Shown here piece by piece: positions 19,283 to 28,521 of a stretch of 64,000 bases of DNA. The notes beneath the pieces were generated by a model. It was not told the DNA's origin and ran no database searches. It saw only the letters and a list, made by a program, of their open reading frames with translations. The position numbers and the translations under genes were made by a program. Each line of letters starts with the position of its first letter. Position 1 is the stretch's first letter. The DNA comes from Salinibacterium sp. ZJ450 (GTDB taxonomy: Bacteria > Actinomycetota > Actinomycetes > Actinomycetales > Microbacteriaceae): positions 372,001 through 436,000 of the forward strand of contig NZ_CP061771.1 in the NCBI RefSeq assembly GCF_011751885.2, given 5' to 3'.

Positions 19283-20332
19283 TTAGGCAGAGCCACCGTC
19301 ACGCTTGCGCCGCCGGTCGGGCGATCTCACAGCCCAGCGCAGCCAGCGCGGCACCAGTTCGCGCGCCTCGGTCTGGACACGCTCGCGTTCCGCGCGCCGC
19401 CGTTCCTCCTCGGCCGCGGCCAGTCTCGGGTCGGGGGCGAGGCCGCGATCGGCCATGCCGACGGCGATCCATGCTGCCCCGATCAGGATCACGTGGCAGA
19501 CCAGGTTGAACCAGATGAGCAGACCGATGACCACGGCGAACGAGGCGAGCAGGGGGTTCCTGGTCGCGCCCCCGAGCAGCGCGGTGCCGAGCACCTTGAG
19601 CAGGCCGAGTCCCGCTGCGGCCAGCATCGACCCGGCGACCAGCCTGGGCAGCGGAATCCGCAGACCCGAGAGCACGCGGTACAGGGTGGCGAGCACGACC
19701 GTGTCGAGTACGAACATCAGGGTTAGACCCACGGACCGGGTGGTCGCCACCGCGACCGGGGAGTCGGTGAGCCCCAGTAGCCCGAACATTCCCTCGAGGG
19801 CGGAGGTGCTCACGACGGACAGTGCCGCAGACACGAGCACCGCCAGCCCGTACGCGACGGTGAGCCCGAAGTCCTTCAGCTTGAGCAGCAGATACGGCGT
19901 GGTGGGGAGTGGAACCTCGAAAATTGCCCGCACCGACGTGCGCGCGTAGGCCAGCCAGGCGAGCGCGGTGATCAGCAGGCTGACGAGCGCGACGATGCCG
20001 GTCCAGCCGAGCGTTTGGGCTTCAAGCAACTGATCCGGGTCAATGATGCCGCCGGCTCCGGTGTCGATCAGTCCCGGAACCGAGGTGTTGAGAAACGTGA
20101 ACAGGGCGTCGCTGAGTGCCGGATGGCCGGCGAGGAACAGGCCGGCGACCGAGAACCCCACCCAGATGCCGGCGAACACGGCAAACAACGCTTGATAAGA
20201 CATTCCGGCCGCGAGCAGTGAGCCGCGCCGGTCGAGATAGCGCTGAACGACGCGCACCGGGCGCGAGGTGCGGCCGGTGGCAACGGTCTCCGTGACCCGG
20301 GCGCGAAGGCCACTCCGCGTGCCATCCGCCAT
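19283..20332 (-). CDS. YihY/virulence factor BrkB-family membrane protein
   Basis: Integral membrane protein of 349 residues with about six hydrophobic segments and a charged Arg/Glu-rich C-terminal tail. The conserved AAGMSYQALFAVFAGIWVGF segment in the first helix and PLPRLVAGSMLAAAGLGLLK mark the family. It was once called ribonuclease BN, which is now considered wrong; molecular function is unknown. It is followed closely by the exonuclease III gene and is divergent from ptsI. Confidence 0.88.
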   Translation of the reverse strand: MADGTRSGLRARVTETVATGRTSRPVRVVQRYLDRRGSLLAAGMSYQALFAVFAGIWVGFSVAGLFLAGHPALSDALFTFLNTSVPGLIDTGAGGIIDPDQLLEAQTLGWTGIVALVSLLITALAWLAYARTSVRAIFEVPLPTTPYLLLKLKDFGLTVAYGLAVLVSAALSVVSTSALEGMFGLLGLTDSPVAVATTRSVGLTLMFVLDTVVLATLYRVLSGLRIPLPRLVAGSMLAAAGLGLLKVLGTALLGGATRNPLLASFAVVIGLLIWFNLVCHVILIGAAWIAVGMADRGLAPDPRLAAAEEERRRAERERVQTEARELVPRWLRWAVRSPDRRRKRDGGSA

Positions 20333-20420
20333 CTGGCCAGACTATCGAGGCCGAGACTAGTCTGACCACAGGGCCCTCCCCGAGGGGCCCTCGGCAAGCA
20401 TGCGACGGCAAGGAGCAACC

Positions 20421-22073
20421 ATGGACCTGCACGAGCTGCACGGTGTCGGAGTCGGACGCGCAGTGGCCGTAGGGACCGTGCTCCGGATGCCTGACCCGAT
20501 TCCCGAACCGCCGGTAGCAGAGCACAACGGAGACGCGGCCGAGGAAAACGATGCGGTGACCGCCGCGCTGGCCGCCGTCGCGGCAGACCTGACCGCGCGC
20601 GGCGTCAAGGCCGGCGGCCCGGCGCAAGAGGTGTTGGATGCTGCCGCGCAAATGGCGCAGGACCCCATGCTCACCGAAGACATCAGCACCCGCATCAATG
20701 ACGGGTCGACGGGGGAGCGCGCCGTGTTCGACGCGTTCCACACCTTTCAGAAGATGCTGACCGACCTGGGTGGTTACATGGCAGAGCGCGCCACCGATCT
20801 GGGGGATGTCGCGCAGCGCACCATCGCGCACCTGCGCGGCGTGCCCGCGCCCGGTGTGCCCGAAAGCGACGTGCCGTTCGTGCTGGTCGCCGCCGACCTG
20901 GCCCCCGCCGACACTGCGCTGCTCGACCTCAACAAAGTGCTCGCCTTGGTCACCCGCGACGGTGGTCCGACCAGTCACACCGCGATCCTCGCCAGGGCCA
21001 AGTCGATCCCGGCAATCGTGGGCGTTGCCGGCGCGCTCGATCTCGCCGATGGCACCATGGTGATCGTCGATGCCAGCACCGGTGCGGTCATCGTCGATCC
21101 GAGCAGCGACCAGATCGCCGACGCGCAGCACCGGATCGAGGAGCGGGCCGCCGCGATCAGCGCCCCGATCACGAACGGCGCGCTCGCCGACGGCACCTCG
21201 GTTCCCTTGCTGGTCAACCTCGGCAACCCCGACGAGGCGCCCGGCGCCGTGGAGCTGGGGGCGGAGGGCGTCGGCCTGTTCCGCACCGAGTTCCTGTTCC
21301 TCGGCGCGCAGACAGCGCCGAGCGTCGAGAGCCAGCAGGCGAGCTACACCACGCTGCTGCAGGCCTTCCCCGGCAAGAAAGTGGTGGTTCGAGCGCTCGA
21401 CGCCGGAGCTGACAAGCCGCTCGCGTTCCTCACCGACGCGCACGAGGAGAACCCGGCGCTCGGCCTGCGCGGGCTGCGGGTGCTGCGCGTGAAGGAACAG
21501 ATCCTGCGCGACCAGCTCACCGCGCTCAAGGGGGCACAGGATGCCACCGACGCCGACCTGTGGGTGATGGCCCCCATGGTCTCCGACGCCGAGGAGACCG
21601 AGTACTTCGTGCGGCTGGGCCGTGAGCTGGGGCTGAACACCGTCGGTGTGATGGCCGAGGTGCCGAGCCTCGCAGTGCTCGCCGACCAGGTGCTCGCCGT
21701 GGCCGACTTCGTCAGCATCGGCACCAACGACCTCACCCAGTACACGCTCGCGGCCGACCGGATGCTCGGCAGCGTGGCGAGCTATCAGGATCCGTGGCAT
21801 CCGTCTGTGCTGCGGCTGATCAAGATGCTCGGGGATGCCGGCAACGCTGCGAACAAGCCCGTCGGTGTCTGCGGTGAGGCCGCCGCCGACCCGCAGCTTG
21901 CGGTGGTGCTGGTGGGTCTGGGAGTGACCACGCTGTCGATGACACCGGCCGCGCTCGCCGACGTGCGCGCGGAACTGGCGACCGTCACCCTCGAGCAGGC
22001 CACCGCCCGGGCAGCCGCCGCGCTGGGGGCCAGCACGGCAGCCGGAGCGCGCACCGCCGCGGCATCCGGTTAA
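20421..22073 (+). CDS. ptsI: Phosphoenolpyruvate-protein phosphotransferase (PTS enzyme I)
   Basis: Transfers phosphate from PEP to HPr, the first step of all PTS sugar uptake. The product has 550 residues after the AAGGAG ribosome binding site. The phospho-His domain contains GGPTSHTAI (His about 186), and the PEP-binding barrel has EGVGLFRTEFLFLG, GTNDLTQYTLAADR and the catalytic Cys in VCGEAAAD. No HPr gene is adjacent. The only other PTS proteins in the window are the EIIA and EIIB at 37.9-38.7 kb. Confidence 0.96.
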   Translation: MDLHELHGVGVGRAVAVGTVLRMPDPIPEPPVAEHNGDAAEENDAVTAALAAVAADLTARGVKAGGPAQEVLDAAAQMAQDPMLTEDISTRINDGSTGERAVFDAFHTFQKMLTDLGGYMAERATDLGDVAQRTIAHLRGVPAPGVPESDVPFVLVAADLAPADTALLDLNKVLALVTRDGGPTSHTAILARAKSIPAIVGVAGALDLADGTMVIVDASTGAVIVDPSSDQIADAQHRIEERAAAISAPITNGALADGTSVPLLVNLGNPDEAPGAVELGAEGVGLFRTEFLFLGAQTAPSVESQQASYTTLLQAFPGKKVVVRALDAGADKPLAFLTDAHEENPALGLRGLRVLRVKEQILRDQLTALKGAQDATDADLWVMAPMVSDAEETEYFVRLGRELGLNTVGVMAEVPSLAVLADQVLAVADFVSIGTNDLTQYTLAADRMLGSVASYQDPWHPSVLRLIKMLGDAGNAANKPVGVCGEAAADPQLAVVLVGLGVTTLSMTPAALADVRAELATVTLEQATARAAAALGASTAAGARTAAASG

Positions 22074-22097
22074 CCCGCCCTGCCCTGTCGCGCATGA

Positions 22098-22135
22098 AAA
22101 TAGGGCCGGATCCCCGAGGGGATCCGGCCCTATTT
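22098..22135. terminator. Bidirectional intrinsic terminator between ptsI and sdhB
   Basis: A near-perfect hairpin with a stem of about 17 bp: AAATAGGGCCGGATCCCC pairs with GGGATCCGGCCCTATTT. The A-rich left foot and T-rich right foot let it work for both convergent genes. Confidence 0.9.
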
Positions 22136-22150
22136 CTGTGAACGAGGGGC

Positions 22151-22897
22151 TTACGCCTTGTTCTTCAGCATGGCCTGCTTGACCTCGGCGATGGCCTGGG
22201 TCACCTGGATGCCGCGCGGGCACGCCTCGGTGCAGTTGAACGTGGTGCGGCAGCGCCACACGCCCTCTTTGTCGTCGAGGATGTCGAGGCGAACCTTGGC
22301 CTCTTCATCGCGCGAGTCGAAGATGAAGCGGTGCGCGTTCACGATCGCCGCCGGGCCAAAGTACTGGCCGTCGGTCCAGAACACCGGGCAGCTCGAGGTG
22401 CACGCCGCGCACAGGATGCACTTGGTGGTGTCATCGAACGCGGCGCGCTGCGCCACCGACTGGATGCGCTCCTTCTCGGGCTTCGAGGAAGCCTGCAGGA
22501 ACGGCTGGATCGCGCGGTAGGACTCGAAGAACGGCTCCATGTCGACGATCAGGTCCTTCTCCAGCGGCAGGCCCTTGATCGCCTCGACGTAGATCGGCTG
22601 CGAGATGTCGAGGTCCTTGATCAGCGTCTTGCAGGCGAGCCGGTTGCGGCCGTTGATGCGCATGGCGTCGGAGCCGCAGATGCCGTGCGCACAGGAGCGG
22701 CGGAACGACAGCGAGCCGTCGATGTCCCACTTGATCTTGTGCAGGGCGTCGAGGATGCGGTCGGTGGGGTACATCTCCACGTCGTAGTCGACCCAGCGCG
22801 GCTCGGTGTCATTCTCCGGATCGAACCGGCGGATGATCAGGGTGACCGTGAAGGACTGGATCGCCTCCACGGGTGCCTCTGCTGCTACTTCGCTCAC
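22151..22897 (-). CDS. sdhB: Succinate dehydrogenase iron-sulfur subunit
   Basis: Electron-transfer subunit of complex II on the cytoplasmic face of the membrane, 248 residues with a GTG start. The [2Fe-2S] ligands are the Cys of RRSCAHGICGSDAM and NRLAC; the [4Fe-4S] and [3Fe-4S] clusters use CILCAACTSSCP and the later Cys of FNCTEACPRG. It lies 2 bp after sdhA and is the last gene of sdhCDAB. Confidence 0.97.
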   Translation of the reverse strand: MSEVAAEAPVEAIQSFTVTLIIRRFDPENDTEPRWVDYDVEMYPTDRILDALHKIKWDIDGSLSFRRSCAHGICGSDAMRINGRNRLACKTLIKDLDISQPIYVEAIKGLPLEKDLIVDMEPFFESYRAIQPFLQASSKPEKERIQSVAQRAAFDDTTKCILCAACTSSCPVFWTDGQYFGPAAIVNAHRFIFDSRDEEAKVRLDILDDKEGVWRCRTTFNCTEACPRGIQVTQAIAEVKQAMLKNKA

Positions 22898-22899
22898 GA

Positions 22900-24687
22900 C
22901 TAGTACTTCCTTTCCATGGGCTGGTAGCGGGTGATCACCACGGGCTTCCAGTCAAGACGAATGTGGTCACCGGCATCCGCCGACCGTCGGTCGCCGGTCA
23001 GGTAGGCCATGGTGTGCTTCATGTAATTCTCGTCGTCACGGTTGGGGTAGTCATCCCGCATGTGACCGCCGCGCGATTCCAGCCGGTTGCGCGCCGAGAA
23101 CACGACGACCTCGGCAAGGTCGAGCAGGAAGCCGAGTTCGACGGCCTCGAGCAGGTCGGTGTTGAACCGCTGGCCCTTGTCCTGCACCGACACGTGCTGG
23201 TAACGCTCGCGCAGGTTGTGGATGACATCGGTGACCTCGGCCAGCGACTCGTCGGTGCGGAACACCTGAGCATTGCGGTCCATCGAGTCCTGCAGTTCCT
23301 TGCGCAGCACGGCGACGCGCTCGGTTCCGGTGGAGTCGCGCATCCGCTGCAGCCACTCTCGCACGTCGCGCGAGGGGTCTTCGGGCAGTTCCACCCAGTC
23401 GGCGGTGCGCACGTACTCGACGGCGTTGTTGCCGGCGCGCTTGCCGAACACGTTGATGTCGAGCAGCGAGTTGGTGCCGAGGCGGTTGGAGCCGTGCACC
23501 GAGACGCAGGCGCATTCACCGGCGGCGTAGAGACCGGGCACCACGGTGGTGTTGTCGCTGAGCACCTCTGCGTTGACGTTGGTCGGGATGCCGCCCATCG
23601 CGTAGTGCGCGGTCGGCATCACGGGAACCGGCTCGGTCACCGGGTCGACACCCAGGTAGGTGCGAGCGAACTCGGTGATGTCCGGAAGCTTCGTCTCGAG
23701 CACCTCGGCGCCCAGGTGGGTGCAGTCGAGGTAGACGTAGTCCTTGTTGGGGCCGGCGCCGCGTCCCTCCGCGACCTCCTGCACCATGCAGCGCGCGACG
23801 ATGTCACGGGGAGCGAGGTCCTTGATGGTCGGCGCGTACCGCTCCATGAACCGCTCGCCGCTGGCGTTACGCAGGATCGCGCCCTCACCGCGGGCGCCCT
23901 CGGTGAGCAGGATGCCGAGACCGGCGAGGCCGGTCGGGTGGAACTGGAAGAACTCCATGTCCTCCAGCGGGAGGCCCTTGCGCCAGATGATGCCGACTCC
24001 GTCACCGGTCAAGGTGTGCGCGTTCGAGGTGGTCTTGAAGATCTTTCCGAAGCCGCCGGTCGCGAAGATCACGGCCTTGGCCTGGAAGACGTGGATCGTT
24101 CCGGTGGACAGCTCGTAGGCGACCACGCCGGCGGGCTTGTCGTCGTTCATCACCAGGTCGAGCACGTAGTACTCGTTGAAGAAGTTGATGCCGTGCTTGA
24201 CGCAGTTCTGGTACAGGGTCTGCAGGATCATGTGACCCGTGCGGTCGGCGGCGTAGCAGGCCCGGCGCACCGGGGTCTTGCCATGATCGGCGGTGTGCCC
24301 GCCGAAGCGGCGCTGGTCGATCTTGCCGTCCGGCGTGCGGTTGAACGGCAGGCCCATGTTCTCCAGGTCGAGAACGGCGTCGATGGCTTCCTTCGCCAGG
24401 ATCTCCGCGGCATCCTGGTCAACCAGGTAGTCGCCGCCCTTGACGGTGTCGAAGGTGTGCCATTCCCAGCTGTCTTCCTCGACGTTGGCGAGCGCCGCAG
24501 CCATGCCGCCCTGCGCCGCACCAGTGTGCGAGCGGGTGGGGTACAGCTTCGAGATCACTGCGGTCTTTGCCTGAGGCCCTGCCTCGATGGCGGCGCGCAT
24601 GCCGGCACCGCCGGCGCCCACGATGACGATGTCGAATTGGTGGTAGTGAACCCCGTCGACGATCGATCCGTCTTCGAATTCAGGCAT
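22900..24687 (-). CDS. sdhA: Succinate dehydrogenase flavoprotein subunit
   Basis: Catalytic subunit that oxidises succinate to fumarate, 595 residues. FAD-binding [10 protein letters not shown] is at about residues 25-34; the flavin-linking His lies in the [10 protein letters not shown] segment. Substrate-site motifs are [20 protein letters not shown] and the Arg of [27 protein letters not shown] is the second FAD loop. Its ATG shares one base with the sdhD TAA. Confidence 0.97.
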   Translation of the reverse strand: MPEFEDGSIVDGVHYHQFDIVIVGAGGAGMRAAIEAGPQAKTAVISKLYPTRSHTGAAQGGMAAALANVEEDSWEWHTFDTVKGGDYLVDQDAAEILAKEAIDAVLDLENMGLPFNRTPDGKIDQRRFGGHTADHGKTPVRRACYAADRTGHMILQTLYQNCVKHGINFFNEYYVLDLVMNDDKPAGVVAYELSTGTIHVFQAKAVIFATGGFGKIFKTTSNAHTLTGDGVGIIWRKGLPLEDMEFFQFHPTGLAGLGILLTEGARGEGAILRNASGERFMERYAPTIKDLAPRDIVARCMVQEVAEGRGAGPNKDYVYLDCTHLGAEVLETKLPDITEFARTYLGVDPVTEPVPVMPTAHYAMGGIPTNVNAEVLSDNTTVVPGLYAAGECACVSVHGSNRLGTNSLLDINVFGKRAGNNAVEYVRTADWVELPEDPSRDVREWLQRMRDSTGTERVAVLRKELQDSMDRNAQVFRTDESLAEVTDVIHNLRERYQHVSVQDKGQRFNTDLLEAVELGFLLDLAEVVVFSARNRLESRGGHMRDDYPNRDDENYMKHTMAYLTGDRRSADAGDHIRLDWKPVVITRYQPMERKY

Positions 24688-25133
24688 TAAAGATCTCCAC
24701 AGAAGCTAGGCAGCAGGTCGGCCGGCTGGCCAGCCGGGCAGGGGTCGAAGGTGTAAATGACGAGGGTGCCGAGGATGATCAGCACGATGGCCGACGCGGC
24801 GACAGCCCAGACGAGGATGCGGCGCACCGTCTCGTTGCGCGTGTAGTCGTTGATGATGGTGCGCATGCCGTTGGCGCCGTGAATGAGCGCGAGCCACAGC
24901 AGCAGCGTGTCCCACACCTTCCAGAACGGGTCGGAGAGCTTGCCGCCGACGAAGGCGAAGTCGATGGCCTTGACGCCGTCGCCGACCATCAGGTTGACGA
25001 ACAGGTGGCCGAAGATCAGCACGACCAGCACCACGCCGGAGACGCGCATGTAGAGCCAGCCCCACTTTTCCCAGTTCACGCCCTTACGGCGTGCCGGGCG
25101 AGCGGAACGGGGAGTTTCGATTGCGGTTGACAT
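24687..25133 (-). CDS. sdhD: Succinate dehydrogenase membrane anchor subunit
   Basis: One of two hydrophobic anchors that bind haem and quinone, 148 residues. Three transmembrane helices are visible, after a basic N-terminal stretch ([16 protein letters not shown]). The candidate haem-ligand His is in the [11 protein letters not shown] helix, and a second conserved His lies in [11 protein letters not shown]. It sits 12 bp after sdhC and overlaps sdhA by one base. Confidence 0.93.
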   Translation of the reverse strand: MSTAIETPRSARPARRKGVNWEKWGWLYMRVSGVVLVVLIFGHLFVNLMVGDGVKAIDFAFVGGKLSDPFWKVWDTLLLWLALIHGANGMRTIINDYTRNETVRRILVWAVAASAIVLIILGTLVIYTFDPCPAGQPADLLPSFCGDL

Positions 25134-25145
25134 GTCGGCCCTCCC

Positions 25146-25583
25146 TTAGTGGCTGAAGACGTTGATCAGGTGGCGCGGCGTGAAGCTCAGCATCGTGATC
25201 ACCCAGAGGGCGATGACGACCCAGAACATGACGCGGTGGTACTTAGTGCCACCCGCCCAGAAATCGATCAGGATGATGCGCAGGCCGTTGAAGGCGTGGA
25301 ACACGATCGCGCCAACCAGGCCAACCTCGCCGAGACCCATGAGCGGGGTCTGGTAGGTGCCGATGACGGCGTTGTACGCCTCTGGGCTCACCCGCACGAG
25401 CGCCGTGTCGAGCACGTGCACCAGCAGGAAGAAGAAGATCGCCACACCGGTGATGCGGTGCAGGACCCAGGACCACATGCCTTCGCGGCCGCGGTAGAGA
25501 GTACCGGCTGGGCGTCGCGGAGGCGAGATCTTAGGTACGGAGCGCCCGGGCGATGCCGCCAGGGCTTCGGCCGATTCTGGCAC
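25146..25583 (-). CDS. sdhC: Succinate dehydrogenase cytochrome b556 subunit
   Basis: Second anchor subunit, 145 residues from the GTG at 25583, which has an excellent AAGGAGG 8 bp upstream; the longer frame up to 25640 is less likely. Family motifs are the amphipathic RGREGMWSWVLHRITGVAI segment (with the Ser/Arg quinone-site residues) and the haem-binding His of FLLVHVLDTA. Three membrane helices follow. First gene of the sdh operon. Confidence 0.93.
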   Translation of the reverse strand: MPESAEALAASPGRSVPKISPPRRPAGTLYRGREGMWSWVLHRITGVAIFFFLLVHVLDTALVRVSPEAYNAVIGTYQTPLMGLGEVGLVGAIVFHAFNGLRIILIDFWAGGTKYHRVMFWVVIALWVITMLSFTPRHLINVFSH

Positions 25584-25982
25584 GAGGGAACCCTCCTTGT
25601 CGTGGCCGCGATGCAGTGCGACCAGCCTTCGTTCGATCATCGAACGCTGACTAGTCTATTGTCGCCGTCCGACCCGTGCTGCTTAGGTCGCCCTAACTAG
25701 CTCGACGTCAAGATACTTGCTCGACCCGTGGGCAAACCAGGTGGGTGGCGGCGGTGGTACCGGTGAGCGCCGTACTTTCTGTCGAGCGCCGCCGCCATAT
25801 CAGCGGCGTTCGGAGGTTTCTGCGGCGCTCGCGTCCGCAGCGCAGGCATTCCGACGTGGGCGCGGCGTTACCGGCCGAGCGAGCCCGCCGCGGCGCCAGC
25901 GCTCGGCCGAAAACGGCGCGCTCGCGCCTGAGGGCAGGCCCACCCTCGGGCGCAGGCACCCCCTTGGTGGGCGGGCCCGCGC
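25584..25982. other. Gene-poor 400 bp upstream of sdhC
   Basis: It holds the sdh promoter region (minus strand), a short inverted repeat TTAGG-TCGC-CCTAA at 25683-25696, the structured repeat D1 (25765-25830), and a very GC-rich, hairpin-dense stretch up to the end of the glycosyltransferase gene. Open frames here on both strands are compositional artefacts. Confidence 0.6.
25765..25830. repeat. Structured intergenic repeat, family 2, copy D1
   Basis: Begins GAGCGCCGTACTTTC and ends TGCGGCGCTC. Outer arms GAGCGCCG/CGGCGCTC enclose a 10 bp hairpin (25783-25792 with 25803-25812, one G-T pair). The first 15 bases and last 10 bases match copy D2 at 41766-41830 exactly. Confidence 0.75.
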
Positions 25983-27110
25983 TCAGGAAACGCGCACGGC
26001 CTTGCGCGCGACGACGGACTCGTAATGGCCGACCAGTTCGCCGCAGACGGACGCCCACGTCTTGCCCAGCACGCCACGGCGACCGGCCTCGCCCATCCGG
26101 GCACGCATGGCCTCATCCTGAACCAGGGTCTCCACCTGGCTGCGCAGCATCCGGTCGTCGTCCGGGTCGAACAGGAAGCCGGTCCAGCCGGAGTCAACCA
26201 GGTCGATCGGGCCACCGGCGCGCGGCGCGATCACCGGGATGCCGCTGGCGTGGGCCTCCTGGATGGTCTGGCCGAAGGTCTCCTCGGTGCCGGTGTGCAC
26301 GAACAGGTCGAAGCTCGCGTATGCGGCAGCGAGCTGGCGGCCGCCGAGCGGTCCGAGGTAGCTGACCGGCATTCCGGCGAGGGCGCGTCGCACCGACGGC
26401 ATCGACGGGCCGTCTCCGACGAGCGCCAGGCGCACCCCGGGTAGGCCGCGCAGCGTGCGCAGCCGTTCGATCTGCTTCTCTGGGGCGAACCGGCCGACGT
26501 AGCCGATCACGACCTCGCCGTGCGGGGCGAGCTGGTCGCGCAACTGGATGGTGTCGGCGTCGAGCCGGTTGTTCGGGTGGTAGGTGGCGACATCCACCCC
26601 GCGTCCCCAGCGGGAGAGTCGGGGAACGCCGGCGCGCTCGAGGTCGGCCATCGACGACGTCGAGGGGGCGAGGGTCAGGTCGGCGCCGTCGTGGATCCAG
26701 CGCACCACTCGCCAGGCGAACTTGGTGGCGGCGGCCAGTTTGTTGCGGCGGGCGTAGCCGGCGACATCCGTCTGGAAAATTGCCACAGACGGGATGCCGA
26801 GACGCCGACCCGCGGCGATCGCCTGCGCACCCAGCAGGAACGGTGATGCGGCGTGGATGACGTCTGGGGCGAAGTCGGCGATCAGTCGTTGCACGTGCAC
26901 GCTCGGCAGTCCCACCGGGAACTGGCGGTAGGCGATCGCCGGGACCTCGTGCACGGGGAAGCCGGCGTACGAGGCGGGGGCGCCCGCTGCGGGGACGATC
27001 ACGATCGCCTCGTGCCCTTCGGCCTGCAGGTGATCGAGCACCTTGCGCACACTCGTGGTCACGCCATTGAGGGTGGGGAGAAAACTTTCGCTGACGACGA
27101 CCACGCGCAT
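25983..27110 (-). CDS. GT4 glycosyltransferase, probable GDP-mannose-dependent mannosyltransferase (MgtA/PimB-like)
   Basis: GT-B fold glycosyltransferase of 375 residues. The N-terminal half has the acceptor loop PTLNGVTTSVRKV and PDVIHAASPFLLG; the C-terminal half binds the sugar nucleotide, with YVGRFAPEKQ, VGDGP and the EX7E-like segment ETFGQTIQEAHASG. It most resembles the actinobacterial MgtA/PimB' group that mannosylates membrane lipids. The divergent neighbour manC makes GDP-mannose, which supports the donor. The start at MRVVVV has a GAGGA box 6 bp upstream. Confidence 0.85.
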   Translation of the reverse strand: MRVVVVSESFLPTLNGVTTSVRKVLDHLQAEGHEAIVIVPAAGAPASYAGFPVHEVPAIAYRQFPVGLPSVHVQRLIADFAPDVIHAASPFLLGAQAIAAGRRLGIPSVAIFQTDVAGYARRNKLAAATKFAWRVVRWIHDGADLTLAPSTSSMADLERAGVPRLSRWGRGVDVATYHPNNRLDADTIQLRDQLAPHGEVVIGYVGRFAPEKQIERLRTLRGLPGVRLALVGDGPSMPSVRRALAGMPVSYLGPLGGRQLAAAYASFDLFVHTGTEETFGQTIQEAHASGIPVIAPRAGGPIDLVDSGWTGFLFDPDDDRMLRSQVETLVQDEAMRARMGEAGRRGVLGKTWASVCGELVGHYESVVARKAVRVS

Positions 27111-27272
27111 TGCGTTCCTCGATCCACTCGGCTTCGCCACTCACGATTCCGAGCCAGGGTGACAGCCGGGTGAACCCCACTTGAACGGCCGTGGTGCAGT
27201 GGGCGACGGTTCTCACCCGCAATCGCCGGAGCACGGGCGGGCGTGCAGGATCAACTGGATAGGCTGGAGCCC

Positions 27273-28391
27273 ATGACCGACGCGCCCGGACTCGACCGTT
27301 TCTACAGTGTTATCCCCGCCGGCGGCATCGGCTCCCGGCTGTGGCCGCTGTCACGGGCCGACGCCCCCAAGTTCCTGCACGACCTCACCGGGTCGGGGCA
27401 GAGCCTGGTGCGCGACACCTGGGACCGTCTCGGCCCGCTGTCGGGGGAGCAGCGCATCATGGTGGTCACCGGGCGCGCCCACCGCGCCGCCGTGGAGAAG
27501 CAGATTCCGGCCCTCGCCGACCAGAACGTCGTGCTCGAGAGCGAACCGCGCGACTCCAGCGCCGCGATCGGGCTCGCCGCCGCGATCCTGGAGAAACGGG
27601 AACCGGGTGTGATCATCGGCTCGTTCGCCGCTGACCACGTGATCCGCGACACCCGCGGGTTCCGTCGCGCGGCGATCGAGGCCATCGCCGCGGCCGATGC
27701 CGGGTACATCGCCACGATCGGCATCACCCCGACCGAACCGGCGATCGGATTCGGCTACATCCACTGCGGCGCCCCGCTTCAGATCGACGGCGCGGCATCC
27801 GCGGTCGAGGTCGACTCGTTCGTCGAGAAGCCCGATCTGGAGACCGCCCAGGAGTACGTCGCGAGCGGCGACTACCTATGGAACGGCGGCATGTTCATCA
27901 GCCGGGCGAGCGTGCTGCTCGAACAGCTGGGCAGGTCAGAGCCGGAGCTGCTGGCCGGCCTGCTCGAGCTCGCCGAGGCCTGGGACACCCCGCGCCGCGG
28001 TGCCGTGGTCGACAAGGTCTGGCCGGGGCTGAAGAAGATCGCCATCGACTACACGGTTGCCGAGCCCGCCGCAGCCGAGGGCAAGCTCGCGGTCATCCCC
28101 GGCGATTTCGACTGGGATGACGTGGGCGACTTCGCCTCGCTCGCCAAGCTGCACTCCGGCGGTCGCAAGTCGGATCTCGCGATCCTCGGCGAGAACGCCC
28201 GCGTGCTCGCCGACGCATCCAGCGGCGTCGTCGTCAGCCAGACCGGCCGGCTCATCTCGCTGATCGGCGTCAACGACATCGTCGTGGTCGACACCCCGGA
28301 TGCGCTGCTGGTGACCACCAGCGCGAACGCACAGCGGGTGAAGGCCGTGGTCGACGCGCTCAAGCTGTCCGGTCGCAACGACGTGCTCTGA
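27273..28391 (+). CDS. manC: Mannose-1-phosphate guanylyltransferase
   Basis: Makes GDP-mannose from GTP and mannose-1-phosphate. The 372-residue product has the nucleotide-binding signature PAGGIGSRLWPLSRADAPKF near the N-terminus, the FVEKPD motif, LWNGGMF and, late in the protein, GDFDWDDVGDF. It lacks the C-terminal isomerase domain of bifunctional enzymes. It is divergent from the mannosyltransferase, with about 160 bp between the starts. GDP-mannose would feed lipid or cell-wall glycan mannosylation. Confidence 0.95.
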   Translation: MTDAPGLDRFYSVIPAGGIGSRLWPLSRADAPKFLHDLTGSGQSLVRDTWDRLGPLSGEQRIMVVTGRAHRAAVEKQIPALADQNVVLESEPRDSSAAIGLAAAILEKREPGVIIGSFAADHVIRDTRGFRRAAIEAIAAADAGYIATIGITPTEPAIGFGYIHCGAPLQIDGAASAVEVDSFVEKPDLETAQEYVASGDYLWNGGMFISRASVLLEQLGRSEPELLAGLLELAEAWDTPRRGAVVDKVWPGLKKIAIDYTVAEPAAAEGKLAVIPGDFDWDDVGDFASLAKLHSGGRKSDLAILGENARVLADASSGVVVSQTGRLISLIGVNDIVVVDTPDALLVTTSANAQRVKAVVDALKLSGRNDVL

Positions 28392-28521
28392 GCGATTTGC
28401 TCTGCGTGTCCGTGACCCAATCGCAACGTCCGTAAGCGGTTGCCCGGTTGCCGTCAGCACTGTGGGGACGGTTGACTAACGCCCAAAACCCTCATCAGTC
28501 GCCCCGGGAGTTCGCATCACC

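Noticed and set aside
20040-22259. Long open frame on the minus strand opposite ptsI (739 codons)
   Set aside because: It is the antisense shadow of ptsI; the translation is rich in His, Arg and Gly with no domain, while ptsI has all family motifs.
25641-25982. Overlapping open frames on both strands upstream of sdhC
   Set aside because: They are produced by extreme GC content and hairpin-forming repeats; no start signals or domains.
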